Below are positions 24,255-32,672 of a stretch of 64,000 bases of DNA, in pieces. A model generated the notes under the pieces. The model saw only the letters and a program-made list of their open reading frames with translations. It ran no database searches and was not told where the DNA came from. Source of the stretch: Streptomyces sp. Edi2 (GTDB lineage Bacteria; Actinomycetota; Actinomycetes; Streptomycetales; Streptomycetaceae); the NCBI RefSeq assembly GCF_040253635.1, contig NZ_JBEJGX010000003.1, positions 4,923,501 through 4,987,500 on the forward strand, in the 5' to 3' direction. The position numbers were made by a program, and so were the translations under genes. Each line of letters opens with the position of its first letter. Within the stretch, counting starts at the first letter, position 1.

Positions 24255-25157
24255 ATGGCTGGAAACACCCGGGGGACGTCCCCCGCACCCCCGAAAGCGA
24301 GCGACGACCCGCTCGCGACCCTGGCCTCGCTCCCGGGAGTCGCCGACTCCGTGGACTCCGTACGCAAGGGCGTCGACCGGGTATACGGGCACCGGGTCAT
24401 GCGACGCCGCAGCAATGAGGTGACATCCGAGGCGGCGCTGCGCGGCGCGCGCGGTTCCGCGGCCCTTTCGGGGGCCGACTGGGCGCTCGAAGAGGTGCGG
24501 CGACGCACCGACTTCGGTGTCGAGGGCGAACCGCGGACGGTCGGCGCGGCCCTGCGGCTGACGGCCGAGGCCGGACAGCTGCTCAGCGTGTGGCGGCAGT
24601 CGCCGCTGCGGGTGCTGGCGCGGCTCCATCTGGTGGCGGCATCCGGAGGCGGGCGGAGCTCCGACGGGGCCGACGGGCCGCGAGAGTCGGGCGGGACGGC
24701 GGACGAGACCGTGGGGCGGCCCCGGCTGGCCGCCGAGCCGGTGGACGAACCGCTCATCGAGCTGCCGCTCCCGGATGCCGACGAGGTCGCCGGGCGGCTG
24801 GACGGGCTGTCGCGGCTGCTGCTCACCGGAACCGAGGCCCCGGCCCTGGTCACCGCGGCGGTGGTACACGGCGAGCTGCTTGCCCTGCGGCCGTTCGCCA
24901 CCTGTAACGGGCTGGTCGCGCGGGCCGCGGAGCGGATCGTGCTGATCGGCAGCGGGCTGGACCCGAAGTCGATCTGCCCTGCCGAGGTCGGGCACGCCGA
25001 ACTGGGGCGCGCGGCCTATGTCGCGGCCCTGGACGGCTATGTGTCCGGCACCCCGGAGGGTGTCGCGGCGTGGATCGCACACTGCGGACGCGCGGTGGAA
25101 CTGGGCGTACGGGAGAGCACCGCAGTCTGTGAGGCGCTGCAGCGCGGCGCGGCATAA
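24255..25157 (+). CDS. Fic-like protein with degenerate active site
   Basis: 300 residues, ATG 24255. The C-terminal domain has VVHGELLALRPFATCNGLVARAAER in the position of the Fic motif (HPFxxGNGRxxR), but the catalytic His is Leu-Arg and one Gly is Cys, so AMP transfer is unlikely. Fic proteins normally modify Ser/Thr/Tyr hydroxyls; this one may bind without catalysis. A Gly/Asp-rich linker at about 130-160 separates two helical lobes. It is followed by a strong terminator and is divergent from the ATPase gene, with which it may share regulation. Confidence 0.65.
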   Translation: MAGNTRGTSPAPPKASDDPLATLASLPGVADSVDSVRKGVDRVYGHRVMRRRSNEVTSEAALRGARGSAALSGADWALEEVRRRTDFGVEGEPRTVGAALRLTAEAGQLLSVWRQSPLRVLARLHLVAASGGGRSSDGADGPRESGGTADETVGRPRLAAEPVDEPLIELPLPDADEVAGRLDGLSRLLLTGTEAPALVTAAVVHGELLALRPFATCNGLVARAAERIVLIGSGLDPKSICPAEVGHAELGRAAYVAALDGYVSGTPEGVAAWIAHCGRAVELGVRESTAVCEALQRGAA

Positions 25158-25233
25158 GAGGAGCCGCAGCGAAAGCTTCGGTCGGGGCGCAAGAATTCCG
25201 GAAGCATTGCTTCATTCACCCCTGAACAGGGTT

Positions 25234-25262
25234 GCGGCGGTACCAATGGGTGGTACCGCCGC
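25234..25262 (+). terminator. Terminator after Fic-like gene
   Basis: Perfect 11-bp stem GCGGCGGTACC / GGTACCGCCGC with a 7-base loop. The rest of 25158-25511 contains no gene I can support. Confidence 0.75.
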
Positions 25263-25511
25263 TGGCATGTCCGCCTAGTTACCATGCGTGCTGACATATA
25301 TGCCCATCAGGTCGGAATCTTCGTCCGGTTACCTGGTGCGGCTGGCCCGTAATCGACGGGTCGGCGTCGCGTGGGTGCTTGGCATTCATGCATCGGTCCG
25401 TGGGCCACTTCCTGCGTTAAAGGTGTTCCTCTCGGATGTCCTTGGTCTCGCGGGCCGTTAAGTCCTTTGTACTACTCGGGCAGGACAAGCGGAACCCCCA
25501 CCTGCAGATCT

Positions 25512-26408
25512 TTACGTTTGACTCCAAACGCGGGCATTGCGGGCAGCGCGGCCGGTCCGGCCGATAAGGCCAAGCTGTGGCTTTGTGGATTTCCGCCGGC
25601 TCGTGTACCAGACCAGCGTCGCCGTGGCCATGGCCGCACCCACCGCCGCCACGGCGGCGAGCACCGGCCGGGAGGGCAGCGTCAGCACCGGGAGCCGCTG
25701 CTTGAGCGGGACCGGACGATTGAAGGAGAGAACCGGCCAATCGCGCGCGGTCGCCTCACGGCGCAGTGCCCGGTCCGGATTGACCGCGTACGGATGACCG
25801 ACCGCCGAGAGCATCGGGACATCGGTCGCCGAATCGCTGTACGCATAGCAGCGCTCGAGGTCGTAGCCCTCGGATGCGGCGAGTTCCCGGACGGCCTCCG
25901 CCTTGGTCGGCCCGTACGCGTAATACTCCACCTCACCGGTGAAGCGCCCGTCCTCGCCGACGACCATACGGGTGGCCACCACCCGGTCCGCGCCCAGGAG
26001 TTCACCGATCGGTTCGACGACTTCGGCGCCCGAGGTGGAAACGATCACGACGTCCCGTCCGGCGGCGTGATGTTCCTCGATGAGCGAGGCCGCCTCGTCG
26101 TAAATGATGGGGTCGATCAGATCGTGCAGCGTCTCGGCGACGATCTCCCGCACCTGCGCGACGTCCCAGCCGCGGCACAGTGAGGAGAGGTATTCCCGCA
26201 TACGCTCCATCTGATCGTGGTCGGCGCCGCCCGCCAGGAACACGAACTGGGCGTACGCAGTGCGCAGTACGGCCCGCCGATTGATCAGGCCGCCTTGGTA
26301 GAAGGACTTGCTGAAGGTCAGCGTGCTCGACTTTGCAATGACGGTCTTGTCCAAGTCGAAGAACGCGGCAGTACGGGGAGTCGAGTGAGGCACGGAGTGG
26401 TTTTCCAC
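25512..26408 (-). CDS. HAD-family hydrolase (SerB/CicA-like) with C-terminal membrane helix
   Basis: 298 residues from GTG 26408 (VENHSVPHSTPRTAAFFDLD), with TATGCT a few bases upstream suggesting a leaderless mRNA; ATG 26432 is an alternative. FDLDKTVIAKSS is HAD motif I (two catalytic Asp), VVIVSTSGAEVVEPI motif II, GPTKAEAVRELA motif III Lys, and CYAYSDSATDVPML motif IV. A C-terminal hydrophobic helix (RPVLAAVAAVGAAMATATL) followed by basic residues suggests membrane attachment. A phosphatase of the HAD-IB type, substrate unknown. Commonly found beside tad/ssd genes in Streptomyces. Confidence 0.85.
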   Translation of the reverse strand: MENHSVPHSTPRTAAFFDLDKTVIAKSSTLTFSKSFYQGGLINRRAVLRTAYAQFVFLAGGADHDQMERMREYLSSLCRGWDVAQVREIVAETLHDLIDPIIYDEAASLIEEHHAAGRDVVIVSTSGAEVVEPIGELLGADRVVATRMVVGEDGRFTGEVEYYAYGPTKAEAVRELAASEGYDLERCYAYSDSATDVPMLSAVGHPYAVNPDRALRREATARDWPVLSFNRPVPLKQRLPVLTLPSRPVLAAVAAVGAAMATATLVWYTSRRKSTKPQLGLIGRTGRAARNARVWSQT

Positions 26409-26888
26409 GGGGCGAGCATAGGCGCCCACCATTCGGCGTAAGGTGTGGCGCGTGGGTTTGCCTGAGAAGGCTCTCGGGTACACCATGGAAGTCACGGATC
26501 GTTCGCGACCGTGCTAACCCGGTCCGGCTCCTCCCCCCCGAGTCGGCCGTGGGGACGACCCCCGCTCTCCCCCCCGGCGGGGGTCGTCGCATGTCCGGAC
26601 GCATTTTCCGCCGCCGGACGCCGATCCGCTCCAGCCCTTGCCTGCGGGCCGTTGGCGCCCTCGGCGCAAGCATCCCATTACACGCTGTAGTCGGCGCGCT
26701 GCTCTGAGGGGGAGTCCCATGAGCCCCAGAAGTGGCCGTTCGTCGCTGGAATAGGTGACAGGGATATTCACAGCCCTGGAGTTGTCCACAATTTCGGCTC
26801 AAGATCCACAAGATTTTCCCGATCGCTGCATCGTAAAAAGCCGCGAGTTCGCGGATGTGCGAGGTGCGTAGCGACAGGGGGACGGAAC
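26409..26888. other. Intergenic region with hairpin, before tad operon
   Basis: 480 bases without a gene. The stem GACGACCCCCGC (26554-26565) / GCGGGGGTCGTC (26577-26588) is a likely terminator or insulating hairpin. The AT-richer stretch 26745-26850 should contain the tad operon promoter; it includes TTGTCCACAA, a DnaA-box-like sequence, of unknown meaning. Confidence 0.45.
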
Positions 26889-28187
26889 GTGGCCGAAACC
26901 ACGCCATCGAAAGGATTGGTCCGGACCGGCGAAGAGCGGGGCGGACCGCTGATCATCACCGAGGACGAACGACTCCTCGACGATCTTCTGCGGCTGTGTG
27001 CCGCGGCCGGTGCGCTGCCCGAAGTGGCACATGGCCTGCCGGCCCGCAGAGCGGACTGGGAAGCACCGCCTCTGGTGATCGTCGGCGGTGACTGCGCGCC
27101 CCGGTTGCTCGGCTGCGCACGGCGCGCGGGGGTCATCCTCACGGGTGGGGATGCGGACGACCCGGGTCTCTGGCGCCAAGCCGTCGCGCTCGGCGCCGAG
27201 CGCGTCCTGGCTCTCCCCGACGGTGAGCGCTGGCTCGCCGACCGGATCGCCGACGCCGTCGAAGGCGTGGGGCCCCCGGCCCTGACGGTCGGCGTCATCG
27301 GCGGCTGCGGCGGCGCCGGAGCCAGCACCCTGGCCGGCGCGCTGGCCGTCACCGCGGCCCGGACGGGGCGGCGCACCCTGCTCGTCGACGGAGATCCCCT
27401 GGGTGGCGGGCTGGACGTCCTGCTGGGCGGGGAGAAGGAAAAGGGCCTGCGCTGGCCCGCCTTCGCCGAATCGCGCGGCCGGGTGGCCTGCGGCGCGCTG
27501 GCGGAGTCGCTGCCGCGGCTGCACGCCTTGCGGGTCCTCAGCTGGGACCGGGGAGCCGATGTCACCATCCCGCCCCCGGCCATGCGCGCGGTCATGGCCG
27601 CTGCCCGGCGTCGTGGCGGCGTCGTGGTGGTGGACCTGCCGCGCAGGGTCGACGAGGCGGCCGCGGAAGCTCTCGGGCAGGTGGACATGGGCCTGCTGCT
27701 CATCCCTACGGAACTGCGCGCGGTGGCGGCGGCCCAACGGGTGGTGTCGGGGGTGCAGAAGGTTCTCGGAGATCTGCGGGTGGTGGCGCGCGGGACCCCC
27801 GGACGCCATGGGCACGGACTGCCGCCGGACGAGATCGCCCGCCTCATGGAGCTGCCGCTCGCGGGCGAAGTGCCCTGGGAGGCAAGCCTGGTGACGGATC
27901 TGGCGCGTGGTGTGCCGCCGGGGGCGCAGGTGCGCGGCCCGCTGGCGCGATTCTGCGCGGGGTTCTGGGGGTGCGTGGCGGAGAGCGGCAGCGAGGGCGG
28001 CGGGGCGGGAGTCGCAGACCCGCCGGGTGCCTGGCCCGGCAGCCGTCCGGGGCCGGAGCCGGAGCCGGATCCGGAACCGGGTGGCGGTCCGGGGCTCAGG
28101 GCGGGGCCGAGTCCCGGTGCGATGCCGTGGCCGGTGGCCGACCCGATGGGTTCCCGTACAGCCGGCCGGGACGGCGGATGGTCATGA
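26889..28187 (+). CDS. ssd: Septum-site-determining / TadZ-CpaE-like ATPase
   Basis: First gene of the tad operon. 432 residues from GTG 26889 (AGGGGGACGGAAC upstream). The N-terminal receiver-like domain lacks a phospho-acceptor Asp signature. The ATPase domain starts LTVGVIGGCGGAGASTLAGAL (deviant Walker A), then TLLVDGDPLGGGLDVLLGG and VVVVDLPRRVDEAA. A disordered Pro/Gly/Glu tail follows. CpaE/TadZ proteins place the pilus machine; actinobacterial Ssd also affects septum placement. The next gene overlaps by four bases. Confidence 0.8.
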   Translation: MAETTPSKGLVRTGEERGGPLIITEDERLLDDLLRLCAAAGALPEVAHGLPARRADWEAPPLVIVGGDCAPRLLGCARRAGVILTGGDADDPGLWRQAVALGAERVLALPDGERWLADRIADAVEGVGPPALTVGVIGGCGGAGASTLAGALAVTAARTGRRTLLVDGDPLGGGLDVLLGGEKEKGLRWPAFAESRGRVACGALAESLPRLHALRVLSWDRGADVTIPPPAMRAVMAAARRRGGVVVVDLPRRVDEAAAEALGQVDMGLLLIPTELRAVAAAQRVVSGVQKVLGDLRVVARGTPGRHGHGLPPDEIARLMELPLAGEVPWEASLVTDLARGVPPGAQVRGPLARFCAGFWGCVAESGSEGGGAGVADPPGAWPGSRPGPEPEPDPEPGGGPGLRAGPSPGAMPWPVADPMGSRTAGRDGGWS

Positions 28188-29039
28188 GCCAGGGCCAGGA
28201 CTTGCTGGAGGTGGTGCGCAGACGGCTCGCCGAGGCCGGGGCGGAGCCCACGCCCGCCCGGGTGGCGGTGGCGCTGCGCGAGCAGGGGCGGCTCCTGGGG
28301 GATGCCGAAGTGCTGGGTGTGGTGGCCGCGCTGCGGTCCGAAATGGTGGGCAGCGGGCCGCTGGAACCCCTGCTGGCCGCGCCCGATGTCACGGACGTCC
28401 TGGTCACCGCACCGGACGAGGTATGGGTGGACCGCGGCGGCGGGCTGGAGCGTACCGGTGTCCGTTTCCGGGACGCGGCAGAGGTGCGCAGGCTCGCCCA
28501 GCGGCTGGCGGCGGTGGCCGGGCGGCGGCTGGACGATGCCCGGCCCTGGGTGGACGCCCGGCTGCCGGACGGCACCCGGCTGCATGCGGTGCTGCCCCCG
28601 GTGGCGGTCGCCGGGACCTGTCTGTCGTTACGGGTGCTGCGGCCGCGGGCCTTCTCCCTCGCGGAACTGGTGTCGGCGGGCACCGTCCCGCCCGGCGGCG
28701 ACCGGCTGCTCGCGGCGGTGCTGGCGGCCCGGCTGTCCTTTCTCATCAGCGGCGGTACGGGCTCGGGTAAGACCACGTTGCTCAGCACGCTGCTCGGACT
28801 GGTCGGCCCGGCCGAGCGGATCGTCCTGGCCGAGGATTCGGCGGAGCTGCGGCCGGACCACCCCCATGTGGTGCGGCTGGAGAGCCGGCCGGCCAATCAG
28901 GAGGGCGTCGGGCGGGTGACGCTGCGCGACCTCGTACGGCAGGCGCTGCGGATGCGTCCGGATCGGCTGGTGGTGGGGGAGGTGCGGGGCGCCGAGGTCA
29001 CGGACTTGCTGGCGGCGCTCAATACGGGCCATGAAGGCG
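28184..29039 (+). pseudogene. tadA: TadA/CpaF secretion ATPase, 5-prime part, interrupted by element
   Basis: The ATPase that powers Tad/Flp pilus assembly. This part codes for the first ~285 residues: N-terminal helices, DVTDVLVTAPDEVWVDRG, LPDGTRLHAVLPPVAVAG, Walker A FLISGGTGSGKTTLL, LAEDSAELRPDHPHVV and Walker [10 protein letters not shown]. It stops natural sequence at NTGHEG, then enters the inserted element and terminates at 29053 after a few foreign residues (ECLA). The missing 3-prime part is at 37892-38202. Start ATG 28184 overlaps the ssd stop. As it stands the gene cannot make a full ATPase, although both parts are otherwise intact. Confidence 0.9.
29036..29039. other. Left attachment core (attL)
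   Basis: GGCG within CATGAAGGCGAGTGCC. The host side is tadA codons for H-E-G. The same GGCG occurs at 37888-37891 at the other end. The tetranucleotide should include the dinucleotide where the serine integrase exchanges strands. Confidence 0.75.
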
Positions 29040-29127
29040 AGTGCCTGGCGTAACCATACATAGACGCCAAGGGCCCCGCCCATGCGCCACAAGGGCGAAG
29101 CACAGACGGGGCCGCTGGTTCAGCGGT

Positions 29128-30303
29128 TCAGACTGGCCAGGACTCGGCGGGATCGTCCAGCCACGCGCGCTGACCATCCCCCGAGACCGTGAGCCCGAAG
29201 CGCTTGTGTCCCGGCTTGCCCTTCTCCATCCACCATCGGTAAGCCGCTTCGGCTTCGTCCCATAGTCGGCGGGGGCCGGATTGCCACACCTGCGCTTCGT
29301 CGCCGTCACGGAACATGACGCACGCCCATGATCGGTCCGTGAGTCCGTAGAACCACACGGGCCGTTCCCCGTCGCGCTTGTCGGCCACGACGTGAACGCA
29401 GTTGCGGACCTTGAGGCCCATTGCGAACCGCTGGGGGCTGAACTGGGCCCCCATGAAGGCGTCTTCCGTGATCGTGGTGGACGACTTGTCACGGTCGGCC
29501 ACGCTGCCGCTGACGTACTCAGCGTGCACGACAGTCGAAAGGCGTTGGGCTCGCGCCTTCATGAACTCCACCGGCCCCGTAAACGACCCCGTGGCGCTCT
29601 GTCCGTCGTCCGCGACGACCAACCGGGCCACGGCGTCACCGTTGCCGTAATGAGTCCCCCACGGGGCGACAATGACCGCGCCGGGTCTGCTCTGCTCAAC
29701 CCATGTGAACGGGATGGACCGGAAACCGCACGTGGCAATGATCCGGTCGTACGGCCCCCCTTCCGGGTAGCCCTTGAGGCCATCGCGATTGATGACCAGA
29801 ACACCAAGCCCGAACGCGTTCAGGGCCGTGCGTGCGTCGGCGGCAACGACCGGATCAAGTTCCACGGTGACGACGTTCTCAGACCTCAACCGGTGCGCCA
29901 GCAATGCGGCGTTCCATCCGGTGCCCGTGCCGATTTCCAAGACACGGTTACCGGGCTTCACGTCTAGATCACTGAGCATCCGGAACACGACGGACGGCAT
30001 AGAAGCCGAAGACGTGGATACTTCCCCAGGTTCAGTACCGGTGTGCTTGCCGTCGTCCCATTGGGTCACAACGGGAACGTCAGAGTCTGCGTACCCGAAC
30101 CAGAGATCCGGATCTTCCGACCGTGACACGGGAACGCTCTGCCCCGTCTTCATGTCGAACGGCCAAATGAGGTCCGGCAGGAATGAGGCACGGGGGACCG
30201 CAGCGAACGAGGGGGCCCAATCCGAAGTGAGCGCGCCCCCAGACATGAGGACGCGCCCCAGCTCAGTACGGCTGGGGCGCTCCTGGTGTGCGTTGGTGGT
30301 CAC
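29128..30303 (-). CDS. Isoaspartyl-methyltransferase homologue, RiPP-associated type
   Basis: Probably methylates an Asp side chain of the peptide encoded three bases upstream; the ester would collapse to an aspartimide. 391 residues from GTG 30303. SAM-binding motif I is RVLEIGTGTGWNAALLA, preceded by EVSTSSASMPSVVFRML, the loop equivalent to the peptide-binding part of protein isoaspartyl methyltransferases. The C-terminal extension (EAAYRWWMEKGKPGHKRFG, LTVSGDGQRAWLDDP) is the kind found in methyltransferases of RiPP clusters and absent from housekeeping PIMTs. It is last in a six-gene operon, next to the element end. Confidence 0.8.
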   Translation of the reverse strand: MTTNAHQERPSRTELGRVLMSGGALTSDWAPSFAAVPRASFLPDLIWPFDMKTGQSVPVSRSEDPDLWFGYADSDVPVVTQWDDGKHTGTEPGEVSTSSASMPSVVFRMLSDLDVKPGNRVLEIGTGTGWNAALLAHRLRSENVVTVELDPVVAADARTALNAFGLGVLVINRDGLKGYPEGGPYDRIIATCGFRSIPFTWVEQSRPGAVIVAPWGTHYGNGDAVARLVVADDGQSATGSFTGPVEFMKARAQRLSTVVHAEYVSGSVADRDKSSTTITEDAFMGAQFSPQRFAMGLKVRNCVHVVADKRDGERPVWFYGLTDRSWACVMFRDGDEAQVWQSGPRRLWDEAEAAYRWWMEKGKPGHKRFGLTVSGDGQRAWLDDPAESWPV

Positions 30304-30306
30304 TGG

Positions 30307-30426
30307 TTAGGCGGCCTTCGGCGGGTTGGGAACGCCGGGGCCACCGTCCGGGGTGGGAGGCGGGGGCGGCGGGGCAGGCTCGCCGGGCAATCCGTCTCCG
30401 CCGTTGGCCTCATAGATCCTGATCAT
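30307..30426 (-). CDS. Candidate imiditide-like RiPP precursor peptide, 39 aa
   Basis: Too short for routine gene calling. ATG 30426 with AAAGGGAAG closely upstream; stop TAA ends three bases before the methyltransferase start. The sequence begins MIRIYEANGGDGLPGEPA, then six prolines in a row, then TPDGGPGVPNPPKAA. Two Asp-Gly pairs (D11-G12, D27-G28) and one Asn-Gly (8-9) are the most aspartimide-prone dipeptides. No Cys, Ser or lanthionine-type residues, and no cyclase or ATP-grasp gene nearby, so a methyltransferase-only pathway fits best. The precursor role is inferred from size, position and composition. Confidence 0.65.
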   Translation of the reverse strand: MIRIYEANGGDGLPGEPAPPPPPPTPDGGPGVPNPPKAA

Positions 30427-30572
30427 TGGCTTCCCTTTCGTAGTGCTTCTCTTGAACCATTCGGTTGCCGACCGTCACGCGAGCAACCAAACGGGCTTAG
30501 CCCCACCCCTGCCAGGAATCCGACCCGAGTACGGGGGAGCCTCGAATTCGGCACGTCCGGCAGGGGCGGGAG

Positions 30573-30785
30573 TCATGTGGTGGCGAGGCAGCGCGGGCAG
30601 TTCACGGCGCGAGCCCATACGTCTTTCTCGTCGCTGGCCTTACCGGCGCCGCATACCGCTTTCAACTCCCGCGTGCGGCGGGCGTCTTGCAGCGGTCCGG
30701 TGAGCTTGTGCACGGTCATAACATCCTCTCCAACCGTGCCCGCTGCCCATTCCGTGGCTGCTTCGGGTCGCGTCTTCGTGCTCAT
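30573..30785 (-). CDS. Small Cys-containing protein, 70 aa
   Basis: MSTKTRPEAATEWAAGTVG from ATG 30785, overlapping the previous stop by four bases. It includes VMTVHKLTGPLQDARRTREL, then CGAGKASDE and a terminal NCPRCLATT, a split Cys pattern that may bind zinc. Similar small proteins occur in Streptomyces integrative elements. Function unknown. Confidence 0.55.
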   Translation of the reverse strand: MSTKTRPEAATEWAAGTVGEDVMTVHKLTGPLQDARRTRELKAVCGAGKASDEKDVWARAVNCPRCLATT

Positions 30786-31066
30786 GCCCTGCCCTTCCTC
30801 CGTTGCCTGTGAAGCCTGCCGACCGCTACCAGTTGCCGTTGCTCCCACTCAGTCGCCGGGCGGAGCCTGCGGTAATGGACGCGCCACGCGAGACCAGTCG
30901 GACGAATCATTTCGATGAAAGGTGCGTCCACACCCCGGACCGTGCCGGGCATTTCATAGTCGCGATCGAAGATGACCATGCCGACTTTGATTGCTTCCGG
31001 CCCAGGGAATGCAGGCTCACGCTTCACGCTTCGTGGCGGCTTCGCGACGGGGTTCTTAGCCCTCAT
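30782..31066 (-). CDS. Small basic protein, 94 aa
   Basis: ATG 31066 (CAGGGA upstream), overlapping the upstream stop. VGMVIFDRDYEMPGTVRGVD and RVHYRRLRPATEWEQRQ suggest a small beta-barrel of the kind that binds nucleic acid or protein. Basic tail. No named family. Confidence 0.5.
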   Translation of the reverse strand: MRAKNPVAKPPRSVKREPAFPGPEAIKVGMVIFDRDYEMPGTVRGVDAPFIEMIRPTGLAWRVHYRRLRPATEWEQRQLVAVGRLHRQRRKGRA

Positions 31067-31263
31067 TCCCTGTCGGCCCTTCGGTGCGGGTGGTTCGCAA
31101 TCTCCTCGTTGCAGCTCCTGACCGTGACGGGGCTTCCCATGGTTCGGGCCGTCTCGCGCTGCCGGGCAAGGGCCGCGCACACGTCGCAGCCGTCCACGGG
31201 TACGGGCTCAAGGTCGGGGCCGCGAAGCGCTGCCGCTGCCGTCGTCGTGGTCTGAGCGCTCAC
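31063..31263 (-). CDS. Small zinc-motif protein, 66 aa
   Basis: MSAQTTTTAAAALRGPDLEP, then DGCDVCAALARQRETARTMG, then RSCNEEIANHPH. The CxxC ... C ... NHPH pattern recurs in small proteins of Streptomyces conjugative and integrative elements. Overlaps the next gene by four bases. Function unknown. Confidence 0.55.
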   Translation of the reverse strand: MSAQTTTTAAAALRGPDLEPVPVDGCDVCAALARQRETARTMGSPVTVRSCNEEIANHPHRRADRE

Positions 31264-31442
31264 CGTTCCAACCGCCTTCGTAGTCCGGCCTCAACATCCT
31301 TGAGAACGCCCCGAGTTGGCGACGCGTAGCCGGTACGCGGTACCCACTCCGGAACCAGCCGCCAGAACCCACCCGCCTCTATGAGCGCGGCCAGCTCGTC
31401 CACCTCGTCCGTGGGCTGGGGGGTCTGCGGTGCCTGGTCCAT
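31260..31442 (-). CDS. Small acidic protein, first gene of left operon
   Basis: 60 residues from ATG 31442 with GAAGGA upstream: MDQAPQTPQPTDEVDELAAL, then GFWRLVPEWVPRTGYA. First gene of the minus-strand operon that ends in the peptide/methyltransferase pair, and divergent from the HTH regulator at 31570. Confidence 0.5.
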   Translation of the reverse strand: MDQAPQTPQPTDEVDELAALIEAGGFWRLVPEWVPRTGYASPTRGVLKDVEAGLRRRLER

Positions 31443-31531
31443 TGCTGGGGTCCTTCGTGCCGTCGTAGTGCGGTGCAACCGGAACTACACCCACAGTGAC
31501 CCGGCAGGCGTACGCTCAAAAGGTCTGGAGC

Positions 31532-31552
31532 CTTTCCAACGCATTTGGAAAG
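31532..31552. promoter_or_regulatory. Operator palindrome between divergent operons
   Basis: CTTTCCAA (31532-31539) / TTGGAAAG (31545-31552), perfect 8-bp arms around CGCAT. Located 18 bases before the HTH gene start and upstream of the opposite operon, so it could control both. GGGGAG just after it is the HTH gene ribosome binding site. Confidence 0.55.
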
Positions 31553-31569
31553 AGTGGGGAGTTGGACAC

Positions 31570-32400
31570 ATGACCGAACTGCCACCCGATCAGCGCAGCG
31601 AGCCCGCCAACGGCCTTGAGTGGTTCGGGCGGGAGCTAGAGGCAGCCCTGATCCACAAGGAAGCTAGCCAGCGCGAACTAGCCGACTTCACCGGCTACAA
31701 AGAGCCCTACGTCAGCAAGGTCAAGAACGGCAAGGCCATGCCGTCCCCAGCCTTCGCCGAAGGCTGTGACCGCTTCTTCAACACCTCGGGGTACTTCGCC
31801 CGGCTTCTCGTCCGGATCAGCGAAAACGGTCACCCTGGCTGGTTCGTCCCGTACATCAACTTGGAGAAGCAGGCCAGCCAGATTGAGGACTACTCCAACG
31901 GTCTGATCATGGGCATGTTGCAGACGTGGGAGTACGCCGAGGCCACGTTCCGGGCGACTTTCCCGTACGAGACTGGCGACCAGATCAAGACCAGGGTGGA
32001 AGCCCGGTTGGCCCGGCGTGAAGTCTTGGAGCGGGAGGCGCCGCCTCTGCTCTGGGTGATCCTTCACGAAGCGACCTTGCGCACGGTGGTCGGGAGTCGA
32101 GCCGTCATGGCTACCCAACTCCGCCAGCTTGCCGCCGACGCAGGAAAACCCCACGTCACGCTTCAAGTTCTTCGCTCCCGGACGGGTGCCCCCGCGTCAG
32201 GTACACCCTTTACGCTGCTTACACCAGACGACGGGGCAACAGTCCTGTACACAGAGGCCATGGGGCAGGGGCACGTGACGGACTCCGCGCAATCGGTGAA
32301 CCACGGACGTGCAACGTTTGAGCGTCTGCGGGCATCCGCACGTGACCCCGAAGAGTCCGTGGCTCTGATTCGTGAGATCGCGGAGGAGTACGACAGATGA
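31570..32400 (+). CDS. HTH regulator with DUF5753 domain
   Basis: 276 residues, ATG 31570. The N-terminal XRE helix-turn-helix is ASQRELADFTGYKEPYVSKV (about residues 35-54). The remainder (GLIMGMLQTWEYAEATFRAT, LLWVILHEATLRTVVGS, HVTLQVLRSRTGAPAS) is the DUF5753 domain of Streptomyces regulators that pair with small DUF397 proteins. In known cases such pairs influence development; the partner may titrate the regulator. Here it probably governs the element through the operator at 31532. Confidence 0.85.
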   Translation: MTELPPDQRSEPANGLEWFGRELEAALIHKEASQRELADFTGYKEPYVSKVKNGKAMPSPAFAEGCDRFFNTSGYFARLLVRISENGHPGWFVPYINLEKQASQIEDYSNGLIMGMLQTWEYAEATFRATFPYETGDQIKTRVEARLARREVLEREAPPLLWVILHEATLRTVVGSRAVMATQLRQLAADAGKPHVTLQVLRSRTGAPASGTPFTLLTPDDGATVLYTEAMGQGHVTDSAQSVNHGRATFERLRASARDPEESVALIREIAEEYDR

Positions 32401-32609
32401 GCAACACGCACGGCCCCCGGCCTGACCAGTGGGTCAAGAGCACGTACAGCGACGGAAACGGCGGCCAGTGCATCGAGTGGGCCCCGGAGTACGCGGCCGT
32501 CACGGGTGAGTTCCTGGTCCGTGACTCCAAGGACCCGAACGGGCCCCACCTGAACCTGAGCCGCGAAGGCTTCGCCGGACTGGTCGCCTTCGCCAAGTCC
32601 CACGGCTGA
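32397..32609 (+). CDS. DUF397 protein
   Basis: 70 residues, start overlapping the HTH gene stop (ATGA). WVKSTYSDGNGGQCIEWAPE, then VRDSKDPNGPHLNLSREGF, is the complete DUF397 signature. Partner of the upstream HTH/DUF5753 regulator, with which it is translationally coupled. Confidence 0.9.
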   Translation: MSNTHGPRPDQWVKSTYSDGNGGQCIEWAPEYAAVTGEFLVRDSKDPNGPHLNLSREGFAGLVAFAKSHG

Positions 32610-32633
32610 CCAGCCGACCCGCGCCACCGACCT

Positions 32634-32672
32634 GAGCCCCGCCACTCCACCCCCTTCGGAGCGGCGGGGCTC
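32634..32672 (+). terminator. Terminator after DUF397
   Basis: GAGCCCCGCC / GGCGGGGCTC, 10-bp stem with a 19-base loop, 24 bases after the stop. A second weaker hairpin at about 32805-32841 (GCCCGGCACC / GGTACCGGGC, one mismatch) ends the convergent capsid operon. Confidence 0.7.

Noticed and set aside
26745..26850. Replication origin suggested by TTGTCCACAA
   Set aside because: A single DnaA-box-like sequence without clustering or dnaA/dnaN context.
28184..29053. tadA inactivated by a point mutation near its end
   Set aside because: The missing C-terminal part is present intact at 37892-38202 and both junctions share the GGCG core, so insertion explains it.
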